Source: Chitinophaga japonensis (GTDB lineage Bacteria; Bacteroidota; Bacteroidia; Chitinophagales; Chitinophagaceae). Taken from it: 64,000 nucleotides of DNA. A program made the translations under genes and the position numbers. Of the stretch, positions 8,767 to 17,548 are shown in pieces. The notes below the pieces were generated by a model. That model ran no database searches, was not told the origin of the DNA, and saw only the letters and a list, made by a program, of their open reading frames with translations. Numbering within the stretch: the first letter of the stretch is position 1; every line of letters starts with the position of its first letter. The stretch covers positions 620,001 to 684,000 of the forward strand of contig NZ_VLLG01000005.1 in assembly GCF_007830125.1 (NCBI RefSeq), in the 5' to 3' direction.

Positions 8767-11700
8767 TCACAAACCAACGTTGATCCCGAAAGACCAGGTC
8801 CTGTAAAAAGGGTAGCCGGCATTCTGCGTGGTTTCGCCATGTTCCGGGTCGTAGCCGTCCTTGATGCTGGTCCATTCCCAGAGGTCGTTGCCGGAGAAGT
8901 ACAGGCGCACCCTTTCCAGGCGGGCTTTTTGCGTAAGCTGCTGCGGCAGGGTATAGCCGATCACCAGCGCTTTGAGGCGGAGATAGCGGCTGTTCTGCAG
9001 CATGAAGTCATTGTTCTCATAATTCCAGCGCGCCCGGTTGGTGTACACCGTCAGCCGCGGGTATTGCGCATTGGGATTCTCCTCCGTCCAGGTTTTCCCG
9101 ATATAGGCCACGTTCTGGTTGGACCAGATCACGTTAAAGGGAAATGCCATATAGCCGGAGCGCATGATGTACTGCTGACCTACGCCCTGAAAGAAGGCGT
9201 TAAAGTCCAGGCCTTTCCAGGAGCCGCCCATATTCAGCCCGAATACGTAATGCGGTGCGGCATCGCCCATGAACTTTACATCGCTGGCTACTTTTTTGGA
9301 AGCGTCGTAGGTGTTGCTCACCACCCCGTCGCCGTTATGATCTATACGCCTGGTATCGCCGGGGCGGAGGGCGTTATTGCCCTGCACAGCGCCCAGCAGG
9401 CCTGCGTTACCGCCATGCGCTTCATAGTAGGCATCCACTTCTTGCTGGCTGGCGAAATACCCGCTGGTCTGGTATAAGAACCAGGAGTACAGGGGATACC
9501 CGTTCACGGTATTGTTTTTCCCGGGGCCATAAGCGTCGGCGCCTTCCATATTTTTCAACAACGTTTTGTTATTGCTGATATTAAAGGATACGTTGTAAGC
9601 AAAATCGCCTTTCTGATCCTTCCATCCTACCATCAGCTCCCAGCCTTTTACGTTGAGGTGGCCGCTGTTGGATTTGGGAGCTGCGCCGCCCAGCACTGCC
9701 GGGTATTGCACATTTACCAGCATTCCCTTATTGTCTTTCTGGAAATAATCAAAGGTGGCTGTGAGCCTGCTGTTGAGGAAAGCCAGGTCAATACCGATAT
9801 TCTGCTGGTACACCCGTTCCCAGGTCCTTTCCCGGCTGACCAAACCGTTATTGGCCAGCGAAGAAGCGCCCTGCAGCCCCACCGGGTATCCCAGCGCCAC
9901 GGTGCTATTGCTTACGGTAGACACATAGTCGTAGCTGCCAATGCCTACATTGTTGCCGGACACCCCGTAGCTGGCGCGGATCTTGCCAAAGTTCAGCCCC
10001 GGGATGGCAGGCATGAATTTTTCGCTGGTAAATACCCAGCCGGCAGACACGGTGCCAAAATGTTTCCATTTATAGCCCACATCAAACTTGGAAGATCCAT
10101 CCCGGCGGCCCAACAGCTCCAGCAGGTACTTTTCCTTATAGTTATAATTCAGCCTGGCTATATAGGAGTAATAGCCTGTCTGGTTCTTGCCCCCGCTGTT
10201 GCCCATCACATCCGTAGTAGCTGCATTCAGGTCATAAACTCCCTGGTCAGTAAAATTCACGCGGTAAGCCTGCAGGTATTTATACTGGTATTTTTCTGCG
10301 TTGATGCCGGCAAGGGCGGAGAAGTTATGCACCCCGCCAAAAGACCTGCTGTAGCGCAGCAGCGCGGAGTAGTACTGGTAAAAGGTGGCATTGGAGGTGG
10401 TGGCATAACCCGGGTTGCCGGTGTTTTGCACCGTGGAGGAAAGGGCTTCCCTGGCCTTGTTCCCGTACCAGTCGTACAACTGCACGGGGTTTACATATTT
10501 TTCACGCCGGTACTGGTCGCCCTGGAAGGAAGCCATGCCCTCGAAGTCCAGGCCTTCCAGCAGGTTGACAGTCCCCTTCAGGTCCAGCCGGCCCAGCGTG
10601 CCCACCTGGTCGTCCCGGCCCCCGTCCGTGGTGGCCGCTACGGCGTTCCTGTTGCCCACGTTGCCGAAATTGGCATTCCACTGGCCCAGGGGGTTCCTGG
10701 AAGGAAAGAAGGGCATGTCATATGCAAACATGGTAGCATCCAGCCCGGATGAGGGACTGGAGGTCACCACATTCTGCAGCGTAATGCCTGATTCCAGCTT
10801 GATCCGGTCGGAAAGCTTATAATCATAATTAAAGCGGAGATTGTATTGTTTCTGCCCGTCGTAGGCAGTGGCCAGGTTGCCCCTGTTATCAGCATAGGCA
10901 AAAGAGAGGCGATAGCCGGTGATATCGTTCCTGTTGGCAATGCTCAGGTTGTGCTGGTGGGAATATTTCCTGGTAAACAGCTCCTGGATGCGGTTGCCGT
11001 GGCCCAGGTACACATCGTCCCAGAACTGGGTCTGGTATACATCCTCCACGCCCTGCTGCATTTTTTCCATGTTCTCTTTGGATACCCAGCCCCACCAGTT
11101 GGGAATGGTTTCCTCCTTGTTGGCTTCCAGCCAAACCGTGGCGTATTCCTCCATGGTGGGCGAGTAGCCGGCAATACCGTTGGTGGTGAAGCGCAGGTTA
11201 TTGCTGTATTCCACCTGCAGCTTTCCCTTGCCTCTTTTGGTGGTGACCAGTATAACGCCGTTGGCGGCCCTGGAGCCGTAGATGGCGGCCGCGCCGTCCT
11301 TCAGCACGCTCACGCTTTCAATATCGTCCGGGTTCATTTGCTGCAGGGCGCTGCTGTGCAGGGCAGGAACGCCGTCAATCACGATCAGCGGGGAGCCGCC
11401 GTTTACCGAAGTGGCCCCGCGTATCTGGAAGGCGATGCCTTCATTGCCCGGCCGCGGGGAACTGCGGGTCACTACCAGGCCGGGGGTTTGCCCCTGCAGG
11501 GCCAGCCCCACATTGGTAACGGCGCGGTCCTGGAACGCCTTGCTGCTTACCTGTTCCACGGCGCCGGTAAGGGTGGTCTTTTTCTGGGTGCCATAACCTA
11601 CTACCACCACATCGCTCAGGGTGGAGTTGGACAGCCTCAGCACAATATCCGGCAGCCGGGACGAGGTAATTGGTATTTCCATGGATTGGTAGCCCAGGTA

Positions 11701-11949
11701 ACGGACCAGCAGGACATCGCTTTGACCGGCAGGAATACTGAAGGTGCCGTCATTGCCGCTGTGCGCGCCCTTGTTGGCCACGCCTTTGATGATGATACTG
11801 GCGCCGGCCACCGGGGCGCCGGTAGTGTCCACTACTTTTCCAGTTACCAGGGGCGTTTGCGCATAGGTATATGGAACTGACAGGAAGAGAAGGGCAAGCA
11901 GCCAAAAAGCCATCCGGCTTTTGCGCCCTGTAAAGCGAGTTCTTTTCAT
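8767..11949 (-). CDS. SusC/RagA-family TonB-dependent outer-membrane transporter
   Basis: This 1060-residue protein has a signal peptide, then a carboxypeptidase-regulatory-like domain (VTGKVVDTTGAPVAGASII), the SusC signature LSDVVVVGYGTQKKTTLTGA, a plug domain (ALQGQTPGLVVTRSS, IRGATSVNGGSPLIVIDGV) and a 22-strand-type barrel ending in FGINVGL with a C-terminal aromatic region. It imports oligosaccharides across the outer membrane using TonB energy. No STN domain is present, which fits control by the neighbouring hybrid two-component protein rather than by a sigma/anti-sigma pair. It is first in the run SusC-SusD-lyase-GH97. Confidence 0.96.
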   Translation of the reverse strand: MKRTRFTGRKSRMAFWLLALLFLSVPYTYAQTPLVTGKVVDTTGAPVAGASIIIKGVANKGAHSGNDGTFSIPAGQSDVLLVRYLGYQSMEIPITSSRLPDIVLRLSNSTLSDVVVVGYGTQKKTTLTGAVEQVSSKAFQDRAVTNVGLALQGQTPGLVVTRSSPRPGNEGIAFQIRGATSVNGGSPLIVIDGVPALHSSALQQMNPDDIESVSVLKDGAAAIYGSRAANGVILVTTKRGKGKLQVEYSNNLRFTTNGIAGYSPTMEEYATVWLEANKEETIPNWWGWVSKENMEKMQQGVEDVYQTQFWDDVYLGHGNRIQELFTRKYSHQHNLSIANRNDITGYRLSFAYADNRGNLATAYDGQKQYNLRFNYDYKLSDRIKLESGITLQNVVTSSPSSGLDATMFAYDMPFFPSRNPLGQWNANFGNVGNRNAVAATTDGGRDDQVGTLGRLDLKGTVNLLEGLDFEGMASFQGDQYRREKYVNPVQLYDWYGNKAREALSSTVQNTGNPGYATTSNATFYQYYSALLRYSRSFGGVHNFSALAGINAEKYQYKYLQAYRVNFTDQGVYDLNAATTDVMGNSGGKNQTGYYSYIARLNYNYKEKYLLELLGRRDGSSKFDVGYKWKHFGTVSAGWVFTSEKFMPAIPGLNFGKIRASYGVSGNNVGIGSYDYVSTVSNSTVALGYPVGLQGASSLANNGLVSRERTWERVYQQNIGIDLAFLNSRLTATFDYFQKDNKGMLVNVQYPAVLGGAAPKSNSGHLNVKGWELMVGWKDQKGDFAYNVSFNISNNKTLLKNMEGADAYGPGKNNTVNGYPLYSWFLYQTSGYFASQQEVDAYYEAHGGNAGLLGAVQGNNALRPGDTRRIDHNGDGVVSNTYDASKKVASDVKFMGDAAPHYVFGLNMGGSWKGLDFNAFFQGVGQQYIMRSGYMAFPFNVIWSNQNVAYIGKTWTEENPNAQYPRLTVYTNRARWNYENNDFMLQNSRYLRLKALVIGYTLPQQLTQKARLERVRLYFSGNDLWEWTSIKDGYDPEHGETTQNAGYPFYRTWSFGINVGL

Positions 11950-11964
11950 ACGGGAATTTGTTTT

Positions 11965-11985
11965 ATGCTAAATGCTCAATGCTGA
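11965..11985. repeat. Three tandem heptamers in the SusC leader
   Basis: ATGCTAA, ATGCTCA and ATGCTGA follow one another without a gap. They lie between the predicted promoter and the SusC start codon, in the region that would be the 5' leader of the operon mRNA. Confidence 0.55.
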
Positions 11986-11989
11986 ACGC

Positions 11990-11999
11990 GAAACGTTTC
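11990..11999. promoter_or_regulatory. GAAACGTTTC palindrome in the SusC leader
   Basis: A perfect 10-base palindrome with the AAACGTTT core typical of LacI-family operators lies just downstream of the predicted SusC promoter. Whether a LacI-family repressor binds here is inference. No such regulator gene is in the window. Confidence 0.3.
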
Positions 12000-12032
12000 C
12001 TGCATTAAGGGCGTTCGGCGTGACGCGTTGAG

Positions 12033-12040
12033 CAAAAATA
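12033..12040 (-). promoter_or_regulatory. Predicted -7 promoter element of the SusC-SusD operon
   Basis: On the minus strand the bases read TATTTTTG, an exact match to the Bacteroidota -7 consensus TAnnTTTG. It lies 83 bases upstream of the SusC start, giving a leader of about 77 bases. A clear TTTG at -33 is missing, as expected for an activator-dependent promoter. Confidence 0.5.
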
Positions 12041-12116
12041 GCCGTTGCTTTCCCGCAGCGTGAGGAGGAGATTCGGATAAAAAGGGTATAATTTTCGCCT
12101 TTGGGGGGGCTGATCC

Positions 12117-15100
12117 TCAGGTTTTGTGCACTTTCCGGTTCACATGGTGGGTATTATGGAAGGGCCGGCGGAATTTCCGGATATATTCCGAAGGGTTCAT
12201 CCCGAACAGGTCATTAAAGTGCTGGCGGAAGTACTTCATATTATTAAAGCCCACCATGGCGGCAATCTCACCGATGTTGTGCTCCGTGCCGATCATGATC
12301 TCGGCCGCCTTCCGCAGGCGGATGAAGCGGATAAAGCCGTTCACGGACTGCCCGGAAACGGATTTTACCTTTTTATACAGGCCGGAATGGCTCATGCCCA
12401 CCTCCCGGGCCAGGGCCTGGATAGAAAAACGGTCGTCGTCCAGGTGGCTTTCCACGATCTGTATACAGCGGTCCAGGAACTCCTTGTATTCCACGGATAC
12501 CCGGAGGTCGTTCCGCTTCAGCGTGATCTCATTATAAAAATACTGCTGCAGGGTATTCCGCTTTCTTAGTACGCCCATTACCCGGGCTTTGAGCAATTCC
12601 CGTTCAAAGGGTTTGGTAATGTAGTCGTCCGCCCCGCTTTCTATCCCCTCCAACTGGCTTTCGGAGGCGGTAGTGGCCGTGAGCAGGATCACGGGGATAT
12701 GGCTCAGGGCCGTATCCTCCTTGATATGCCGGCATACGGCTATACCGTTCATGCCCTGCATGGTAATGTCGCTGATGATCACATCCGGCAGGCAGTCCTT
12801 TGCGAGCTGCAGGCCTTCTTCCCCGCTGGCGGCTTCCAGGATGGTAAACTCCCCGGCAAAAAGCTGGGCGACGTATTTGCGCAGCTCAGCATCATCATCT
12901 ATGACCAGGATGGTCTGCCGTTCCGTAACCAGCGCCGCCAGCTCTGCCTCCGGCTTAGCCGGCGCCGGCTCCTCCGCCGGCTCCTGCAGCAGCACAGACC
13001 TTTCCGGGGGCGCCTCCGGGCATATCATTTCCTGCCTGAAATGCGCTTTCCCTTTCAGCAACACCAGCCGGAAAGTGGTGCCTTCCCCTACCCGGCTTTC
13101 ATAGCTCACCATGCCGCAATGGCGCTCCGTGAAATGCTTCACCAGGTACAGGCCGATACCGAAACCACCGGCAGCAGGCCCCTGCCCCTGCTTTACCTGG
13201 TAAAACTTCCGGAAAAGCCGGTCCCCTACCTCCGGCTGAATGCCGCAGCCGCTGTCCGTTACGGTTACCTGCACACCGTCTCCTGCTTCCGCCACCCGGA
13301 ACGTAACACGTCCGCCCGGCGGCGTGAACTTCAGCGCGTTGGACACCAGGTTAAACAACACGATCTCTATCTTTTCGCGGTCGGCATATATTTCAACAGG
13401 CGTTTCCGGGCATTCAAAGCGGTAATCTATTTTTTTGGTCCTGGCCTGCTGCACAAAACAGAGGTACACTTCCCGGCAGGTATGCCCGAAGTCCAGCCGG
13501 GCCACTTTCAGGTTGTCCTCTTCACTGTCTGCCCGGCGAAAATGCAGCAACTGGTCCACCAGGCTTAGCAAACGGCGTGCATTCCGGTATACGATGTTCA
13601 GCTCTTCCGGGTCGGCGCCCTTGTCCGCACCGGACAGCATTTCTTTCACGGGGTTGATGATGAGGGTAAGCGGCGTGCGGAACTCGTGCGACACATGGGT
13701 GAAGAACGACAACTTTTTTTCATGCAGGTCCCTTTCTTTCTGCGCGTTCATATTGGCCAGCCGGATCTCGTATTTCAGGCGGTTCTGCCGCATCTTATAA
13801 AGGAAGTAGAGGTATACGGAGCCGGACAGCAGGGCGGCGTACAACAGGTAAGCCCACCAGCTCCGGTACCAGGGCGGCAGCACGGTAATGCCCAGGGCGA
13901 TCTCCTGGGTGTTCCACACCCCTTCCGCATTGGTGCACCTTACCCGGAACGTGTACCTGCCCTCACCCAGGTGCGTATAAGTGGCGGAGCGCAGGTTGCC
14001 GGCATTGTTCCAGCCCTTGTCCCATCCTTCCATGAAATAGGCATACGTGATCTTTTTGGGCGAGGCATATTCCAGCGCGGTAAAGCCAAATGAAAAGACG
14101 GCCTTGTTATAGGGCACCCGGATGGCTTCTATGGCTTCATCCGTTACCCGGGTGATCAGCGGTTCATTCTTTTCCAGGGGCGTATTGTTGATCACCAGGT
14201 CTGTCAGCACCAGGTTCAGCTCCCGGCTTTCGCCGGTGATCTGTTTGGGATAGAACAGGCTGAAGCCCCGGATGCCGCCAAAGGCCATTTCCCCGGAGCG
14301 GAGCATTTGCGCCGCATTATAGAAGAACTGGTTGCTCTGCAGGCCATCACCCTGGTAGTAGTTGGTAAAGGTTCGTTTCGCCAGGTTGAATTTTGACAGG
14401 CCGTTGTAAGTGCTGAGCCAGAGGTTGCCCTGGCCGTCGTCCAGCATGTTCAGCACCGCATCGTTGCAAAGGCCGTCCTCCGTGGTGTAGCGGGTCACGA
14501 TGTTACCCTGGCGCTTATCAAACAGGTACAGGCCTCCTCCTTCCGTTCCTACCCACAGGTGGCCGTTTTTATCCTCCTGGATGGCCCTTACCGTATGGCC
14601 GATATCATAAAACCGGTGCCGGCGGTTCACCCGGTCGATCTTCACGAGCTGGTTCAGGTTGCCGCCCCAGAGGTTGCCCTGGCGGTCTTCCTGCAGGACA
14701 AAGAGGTCGGACAGCGTGTCGTCAAACATATCAAAGGCATCCCTGGCGGGATTGTAGCGGTATAAAGCGCCGTAAATACCTCCGCTACGCAGGGCGCAGG
14801 CCCACAACTGCCGGCCCCGGTCCTTATGCAGTACAAAGATCACCTTGTTTTCCGCCCCGGAAACCGGGTTAATGCAGGGATAATGCTTAAACTGCCCGGT
14901 GTTTTGATCCCACCGTTGTATGCCCCTGCTATAGGTAGCGATCCATACATGCTGCTGCTCATCTCCTTCCAGGGAAGTGATAAAATTATCGGCCAGGGAA
15001 TGCCGGTCCGCCGGGTGATGCGTGTAGGTGGTAAAGGTATTGGTACGACGGTTCCAGCGATTCAGGCCGTTGCCGTCCGTACCTATCCAGAGGCTGCTGT

Positions 15101-16181
15101 CCGGCGCTTCATAAAAAGCAGACACCACGTTCCCGGAAAGGGTGTTGTCGCTGCCCGGCTCCCGGCGTATAGTATGGAAACGGCTCTTTTGCAGGCCGGC
15201 AATATTAATGCCGCCCCTTAAAGTGCCGATCCATTTAGTGGAGGCCTTGTCTTCATACATGGTATGAATAGCGCCCCCGTTCAATGCGCGGCTGCCTTCC
15301 CCTGCTTCCAGGTACCAGGTGTCGCCGGTATGCAGGTTCCAGGTATAGATATTGCCGGTTTCCGTACTGATCCAAAGTTCCTGTCGGTCCCTGGTGAGCA
15401 TGAGTGACAGCACTATTCCCGGCGGCAGGGGCTCCGTTGTAACTTCAAACACCTGCTTCATTTTACCCGATGGAATATGATACGCATACACTGCGGTGCC
15501 GGCTCCTATCCATACCTGTTCGCCATCGGCAGCCAGGCAGGTGGCGCCGGACAGGGAACCGTTCACCAGCCGCAGTTTCCCGGTTGCCGGGTCAAACAGG
15601 CCCAGGCCCCGGTTCTGCACCAGCACCCACACCCGGTTCCGGTTGTCGGTAAGCGTGGCATGCACGCCGTAGGTATACGTTGCTGCTCCGTTGACGACCA
15701 GGGGAACAGGGCTACCCACGGTGGCGCCCTGCCGGCATAGCAGCAGGCCCAGTCCTTCCGTGCCGATGAAAATGTTATCGCTGCTGTCCGTACCTACACT
15801 CCGGATCACGGTACTTAATTTTTGCACCCGCTCACCGCCTGCCGGGCGGTACCGGATGCCGGTAAATTTTCCCAGCAGCGGGTTGTAGCGGCTCAGTCCC
15901 TGCCGGGTGCCGATCCATAAAAAGTGATGCCGGTCTTCCGTGATAGCGGTAATGATATTATTGACCAGTGAATTGGTGTCACTACGTTTGCTGCGGAATA
16001 CTTTAAAGCCGTAACCGTCGTAGCGGTTCAGCCCATCATAGGTGCCAAACCACATAAAGCCATCATGGTCCTGGTAGATGCAGCGCACGGTATTATTGGA
16101 CAGGCCCTGCTCAATGCCGAGATGGTGAATGGGAGGATGAGGCGGGAAAAATATGGATATAAGCGTAAAAATAAGCGTCAT
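12117..16181 (-). CDS. Hybrid two-component system sensor histidine kinase/AraC regulator (HTCS)
   Basis: This 1354-residue protein carries a whole signalling pathway in one chain. Two beta-propellers (about 20-650, with repeated blades such as FMWFGTYDGLNRYD and LWIGTDGNGLNRWN) form the periplasmic glycan sensor, joined by a Y_Y_Y domain (about 700-768). A membrane helix (775-796) leads to the histidine-kinase dimerisation motif SHEFRTPLTL with His832 and an ATPase domain (about 935-1045). A receiver (1091-1205) with Asp1138 in DVIISDIT and an AraC-type DNA-binding domain (about 1240-1342) complete it. HTCS proteins switch on the adjacent Sus operon when they bind a specific oligosaccharide. 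The gene is read in the same direction as the operon and 167 bases before SusC. Confidence 0.96.
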   Translation of the reverse strand: MTLIFTLISIFFPPHPPIHHLGIEQGLSNNTVRCIYQDHDGFMWFGTYDGLNRYDGYGFKVFRSKRSDTNSLVNNIITAITEDRHHFLWIGTRQGLSRYNPLLGKFTGIRYRPAGGERVQKLSTVIRSVGTDSSDNIFIGTEGLGLLLCRQGATVGSPVPLVVNGAATYTYGVHATLTDNRNRVWVLVQNRGLGLFDPATGKLRLVNGSLSGATCLAADGEQVWIGAGTAVYAYHIPSGKMKQVFEVTTEPLPPGIVLSLMLTRDRQELWISTETGNIYTWNLHTGDTWYLEAGEGSRALNGGAIHTMYEDKASTKWIGTLRGGINIAGLQKSRFHTIRREPGSDNTLSGNVVSAFYEAPDSSLWIGTDGNGLNRWNRRTNTFTTYTHHPADRHSLADNFITSLEGDEQQHVWIATYSRGIQRWDQNTGQFKHYPCINPVSGAENKVIFVLHKDRGRQLWACALRSGGIYGALYRYNPARDAFDMFDDTLSDLFVLQEDRQGNLWGGNLNQLVKIDRVNRRHRFYDIGHTVRAIQEDKNGHLWVGTEGGGLYLFDKRQGNIVTRYTTEDGLCNDAVLNMLDDGQGNLWLSTYNGLSKFNLAKRTFTNYYQGDGLQSNQFFYNAAQMLRSGEMAFGGIRGFSLFYPKQITGESRELNLVLTDLVINNTPLEKNEPLITRVTDEAIEAIRVPYNKAVFSFGFTALEYASPKKITYAYFMEGWDKGWNNAGNLRSATYTHLGEGRYTFRVRCTNAEGVWNTQEIALGITVLPPWYRSWWAYLLYAALLSGSVYLYFLYKMRQNRLKYEIRLANMNAQKERDLHEKKLSFFTHVSHEFRTPLTLIINPVKEMLSGADKGADPEELNIVYRNARRLLSLVDQLLHFRRADSEEDNLKVARLDFGHTCREVYLCFVQQARTKKIDYRFECPETPVEIYADREKIEIVLFNLVSNALKFTPPGGRVTFRVAEAGDGVQVTVTDSGCGIQPEVGDRLFRKFYQVKQGQGPAAGGFGIGLYLVKHFTERHCGMVSYESRVGEGTTFRLVLLKGKAHFRQEMICPEAPPERSVLLQEPAEEPAPAKPEAELAALVTERQTILVIDDDAELRKYVAQLFAGEFTILEAASGEEGLQLAKDCLPDVIISDITMQGMNGIAVCRHIKEDTALSHIPVILLTATTASESQLEGIESGADDYITKPFERELLKARVMGVLRKRNTLQQYFYNEITLKRNDLRVSVEYKEFLDRCIQIVESHLDDDRFSIQALAREVGMSHSGLYKKVKSVSGQSVNGFIRFIRLRKAAEIMIGTEHNIGEIAAMVGFNNMKYFRQHFNDLFGMNPSEYIRKFRRPFHNTHHVNRKVHKT

Positions 16182-16209
16182 AACGTTCTATTTGGCTGCA
16201 ACTGTCCCA

Positions 16210-16227
16210 TGCACACTTTTATGTGCA
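16210..16227. promoter_or_regulatory. Inverted repeat TGCACA-N6-TGTGCA upstream of the HTCS gene
   Basis: Perfect 6-base arms separated by six bases lie 28 bases before the HTCS start codon. The position suits an operator or leader hairpin of the HTCS gene. No binding protein can be named. Confidence 0.35.
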
Positions 16228-16280
16228 CTCATGTTCACTGTTGTGGAATTTATGCTATGTAAGATAATGAAATATTGAAA

Positions 16281-16302
16281 ACTTAAAATCAACTTAAAAT
16301 CC
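16281..16302. repeat. Tandem duplication of an 11-base unit
   Basis: AACTTAAAATC occurs twice back to back in the divergent spacer between the HTCS and NEW3 genes. The 11-base period (about one DNA turn) would place both copies on the same helix face, as in many direct-repeat activator sites. Confidence 0.5.
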
Positions 16303-16315
16303 CCCGGACCGGGTT

Positions 16316-16344
16316 TTGAAATTTCTCAACATTTAATAGATTTG
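16316..16344 (+). promoter_or_regulatory. Predicted promoter of the NEW3-ABC operon
   Basis: TAGATTTG at 16337-16344 is an exact TAnnTTTG -7 element, and TTTG at 16316-16319 can serve as the -33 element. The spacer is 17 bases, slightly under the usual 19-21. The NEW3 gene starts 44 bases downstream. Confidence 0.5.
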
Positions 16345-16387
16345 CCCACACTTTTTTAGTCATTTAATCCATTTACTGTAATTTCTT

Positions 16388-17545
16388 ATGTCAGTACGTG
16401 TAAAAAGATTAATCAAGTTCCTATCCTTCTTATTCTTTACAGGACTTATTTCAGGCGGTTTCCACGTTAGCTGCGCCGCGCAAAGTGTTACACTTTACAC
16501 ACCCTACACCAAAATTTCCGTTCCCCCCGGGGAGTCCATCAACTATTCGATTGATGTGATCAACAAAAGCGGCGGGTTGCGGACTGCGGACATTGCGGTA
16601 ACCGGGCTGCCTAAAGGATGGAGCTATGAGCTGAAATCCGGCGGCTGGAAGATCGATGCCCTGTCGGTACTGCCCGGAGAAAAGAAAAACTTCTCCCTGG
16701 ATGTACAGGTGCCGCTGAAGGTGAACAAGGGCAGCTACCGCTTCCTGGTGCAGGCAAAGGGCCTGAGCCGGCTGCCGCTTACCGTGGAGGTGTCCGAGCA
16801 GGGCACTTTTAAAACAGAATTTTCCACGGACCAGGCCAACATGGAAGGCGCGGCCAACTCCACTTTCACCTTTAACGCCAGGCTGCGGAACCGCACGGCA
16901 GACAACCAGGTATACGCCCTGAACACCTATGCGCCGCCAGGCTGGAACGTGACCTTCAAGGCCAACTACAAACAGGTATCCTCGGTGAACGTGGAGGCCA
17001 ATCACACACAGGATATCACGATCGAAGTAGATCCGCCGGACGAACTGAAAGCCGGGAAATACAAGGTACCGGTAATGGCCGCCACCAGCAGCACCTCCGC
17101 CAAAATGGAACTGGAGGTGGCGATCACGGGGTCCTATGCACTGGAGCTTACTACGCCACAGGGATTGCTAAGCACGGACATTACCGCGGGCGACGATAAA
17201 CGGATAGCGCTGGTGGTGAAGAACAAAGGCTCCGCGCCGCTGCGGAACATCAACATGCAGTTTGCTGCGCCGGTGAACTGGGACGTTAGCTTTGAACCAA
17301 AAAAGGTGGCGCAACTGGAGCCCGGGCAGACAGCGGAAGTATTTGCCACCATCAAAGCCGCCGATAAAGCCATTGCCGGCGATTACGTGACCTCGCTGGA
17401 GGCCAAAACGCCGGAAGTTTCTTCCAAAGCGGCCTTCAGGGTATCCGTAAAAACTTCTTTCTGGTCTGGTTGGGCCGGTATCCTGATCATACTGGCTGCG
17501 TTGGGCAGCGTATCCTACCTGTTCAAAAAATACGGAAGGAGGTGA
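16388..17545 (+). CDS. NEW3-domain membrane protein, partner of the ABC exporter
   Basis: This 385-residue protein has a signal peptide (about 1-31), then three similar beta-sandwich units of roughly 100 residues, each with the NEW3 pattern of a Gly-Trp-Asn/Asp strand and a Pro-Gly-Glu turn (GLPKGWSYEL...LPGEKKNF, APPGWNVTF, APVNWDVSF...EPGQTAEV). A single C-terminal membrane helix (about 358-376) and a short basic tail (KKYGRR) end the chain. It should hang outside the inner membrane as an anchored beta-rod. The ABC ATPase starts 3 bases after its stop, so it is probably an extracytoplasmic subunit of that transporter. The substrate is unknown; the call rests on repeat pattern, not on a known homologue. 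Confidence 0.75.
   Translation: MSVRVKRLIKFLSFLFFTGLISGGFHVSCAAQSVTLYTPYTKISVPPGESINYSIDVINKSGGLRTADIAVTGLPKGWSYELKSGGWKIDALSVLPGEKKNFSLDVQVPLKVNKGSYRFLVQAKGLSRLPLTVEVSEQGTFKTEFSTDQANMEGAANSTFTFNARLRNRTADNQVYALNTYAPPGWNVTFKANYKQVSSVNVEANHTQDITIEVDPPDELKAGKYKVPVMAATSSTSAKMELEVAITGSYALELTTPQGLLSTDITAGDDKRIALVVKNKGSAPLRNINMQFAAPVNWDVSFEPKKVAQLEPGQTAEVFATIKAADKAIAGDYVTSLEAKTPEVSSKAAFRVSVKTSFWSGWAGILIILAALGSVSYLFKKYGRR
17537..17542 (+). promoter_or_regulatory. Strong Shine-Dalgarno AGGAGG before the ABC ATPase
   Basis: A perfect AGGAGG overlaps the last two codons of the NEW3 gene and lies 6 bases before the ATG. Strong Shine-Dalgarno sites are uncommon in Bacteroidota, so it may serve re-initiation or control. 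Confidence 0.55.
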
Positions 17546-17548
17546 GCC

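Noticed and set aside
10846..11880. 344-codon plus-strand open frame antisense to SusC
   Set aside because: Same reason: it shadows the SusC plug and beta-sandwich coding region.
12100..12115. Run of seven G as a phase-variation tract
   Set aside because: It lies after the HTCS stop, outside any coding frame, and is a single short run without a repeated promoter context.
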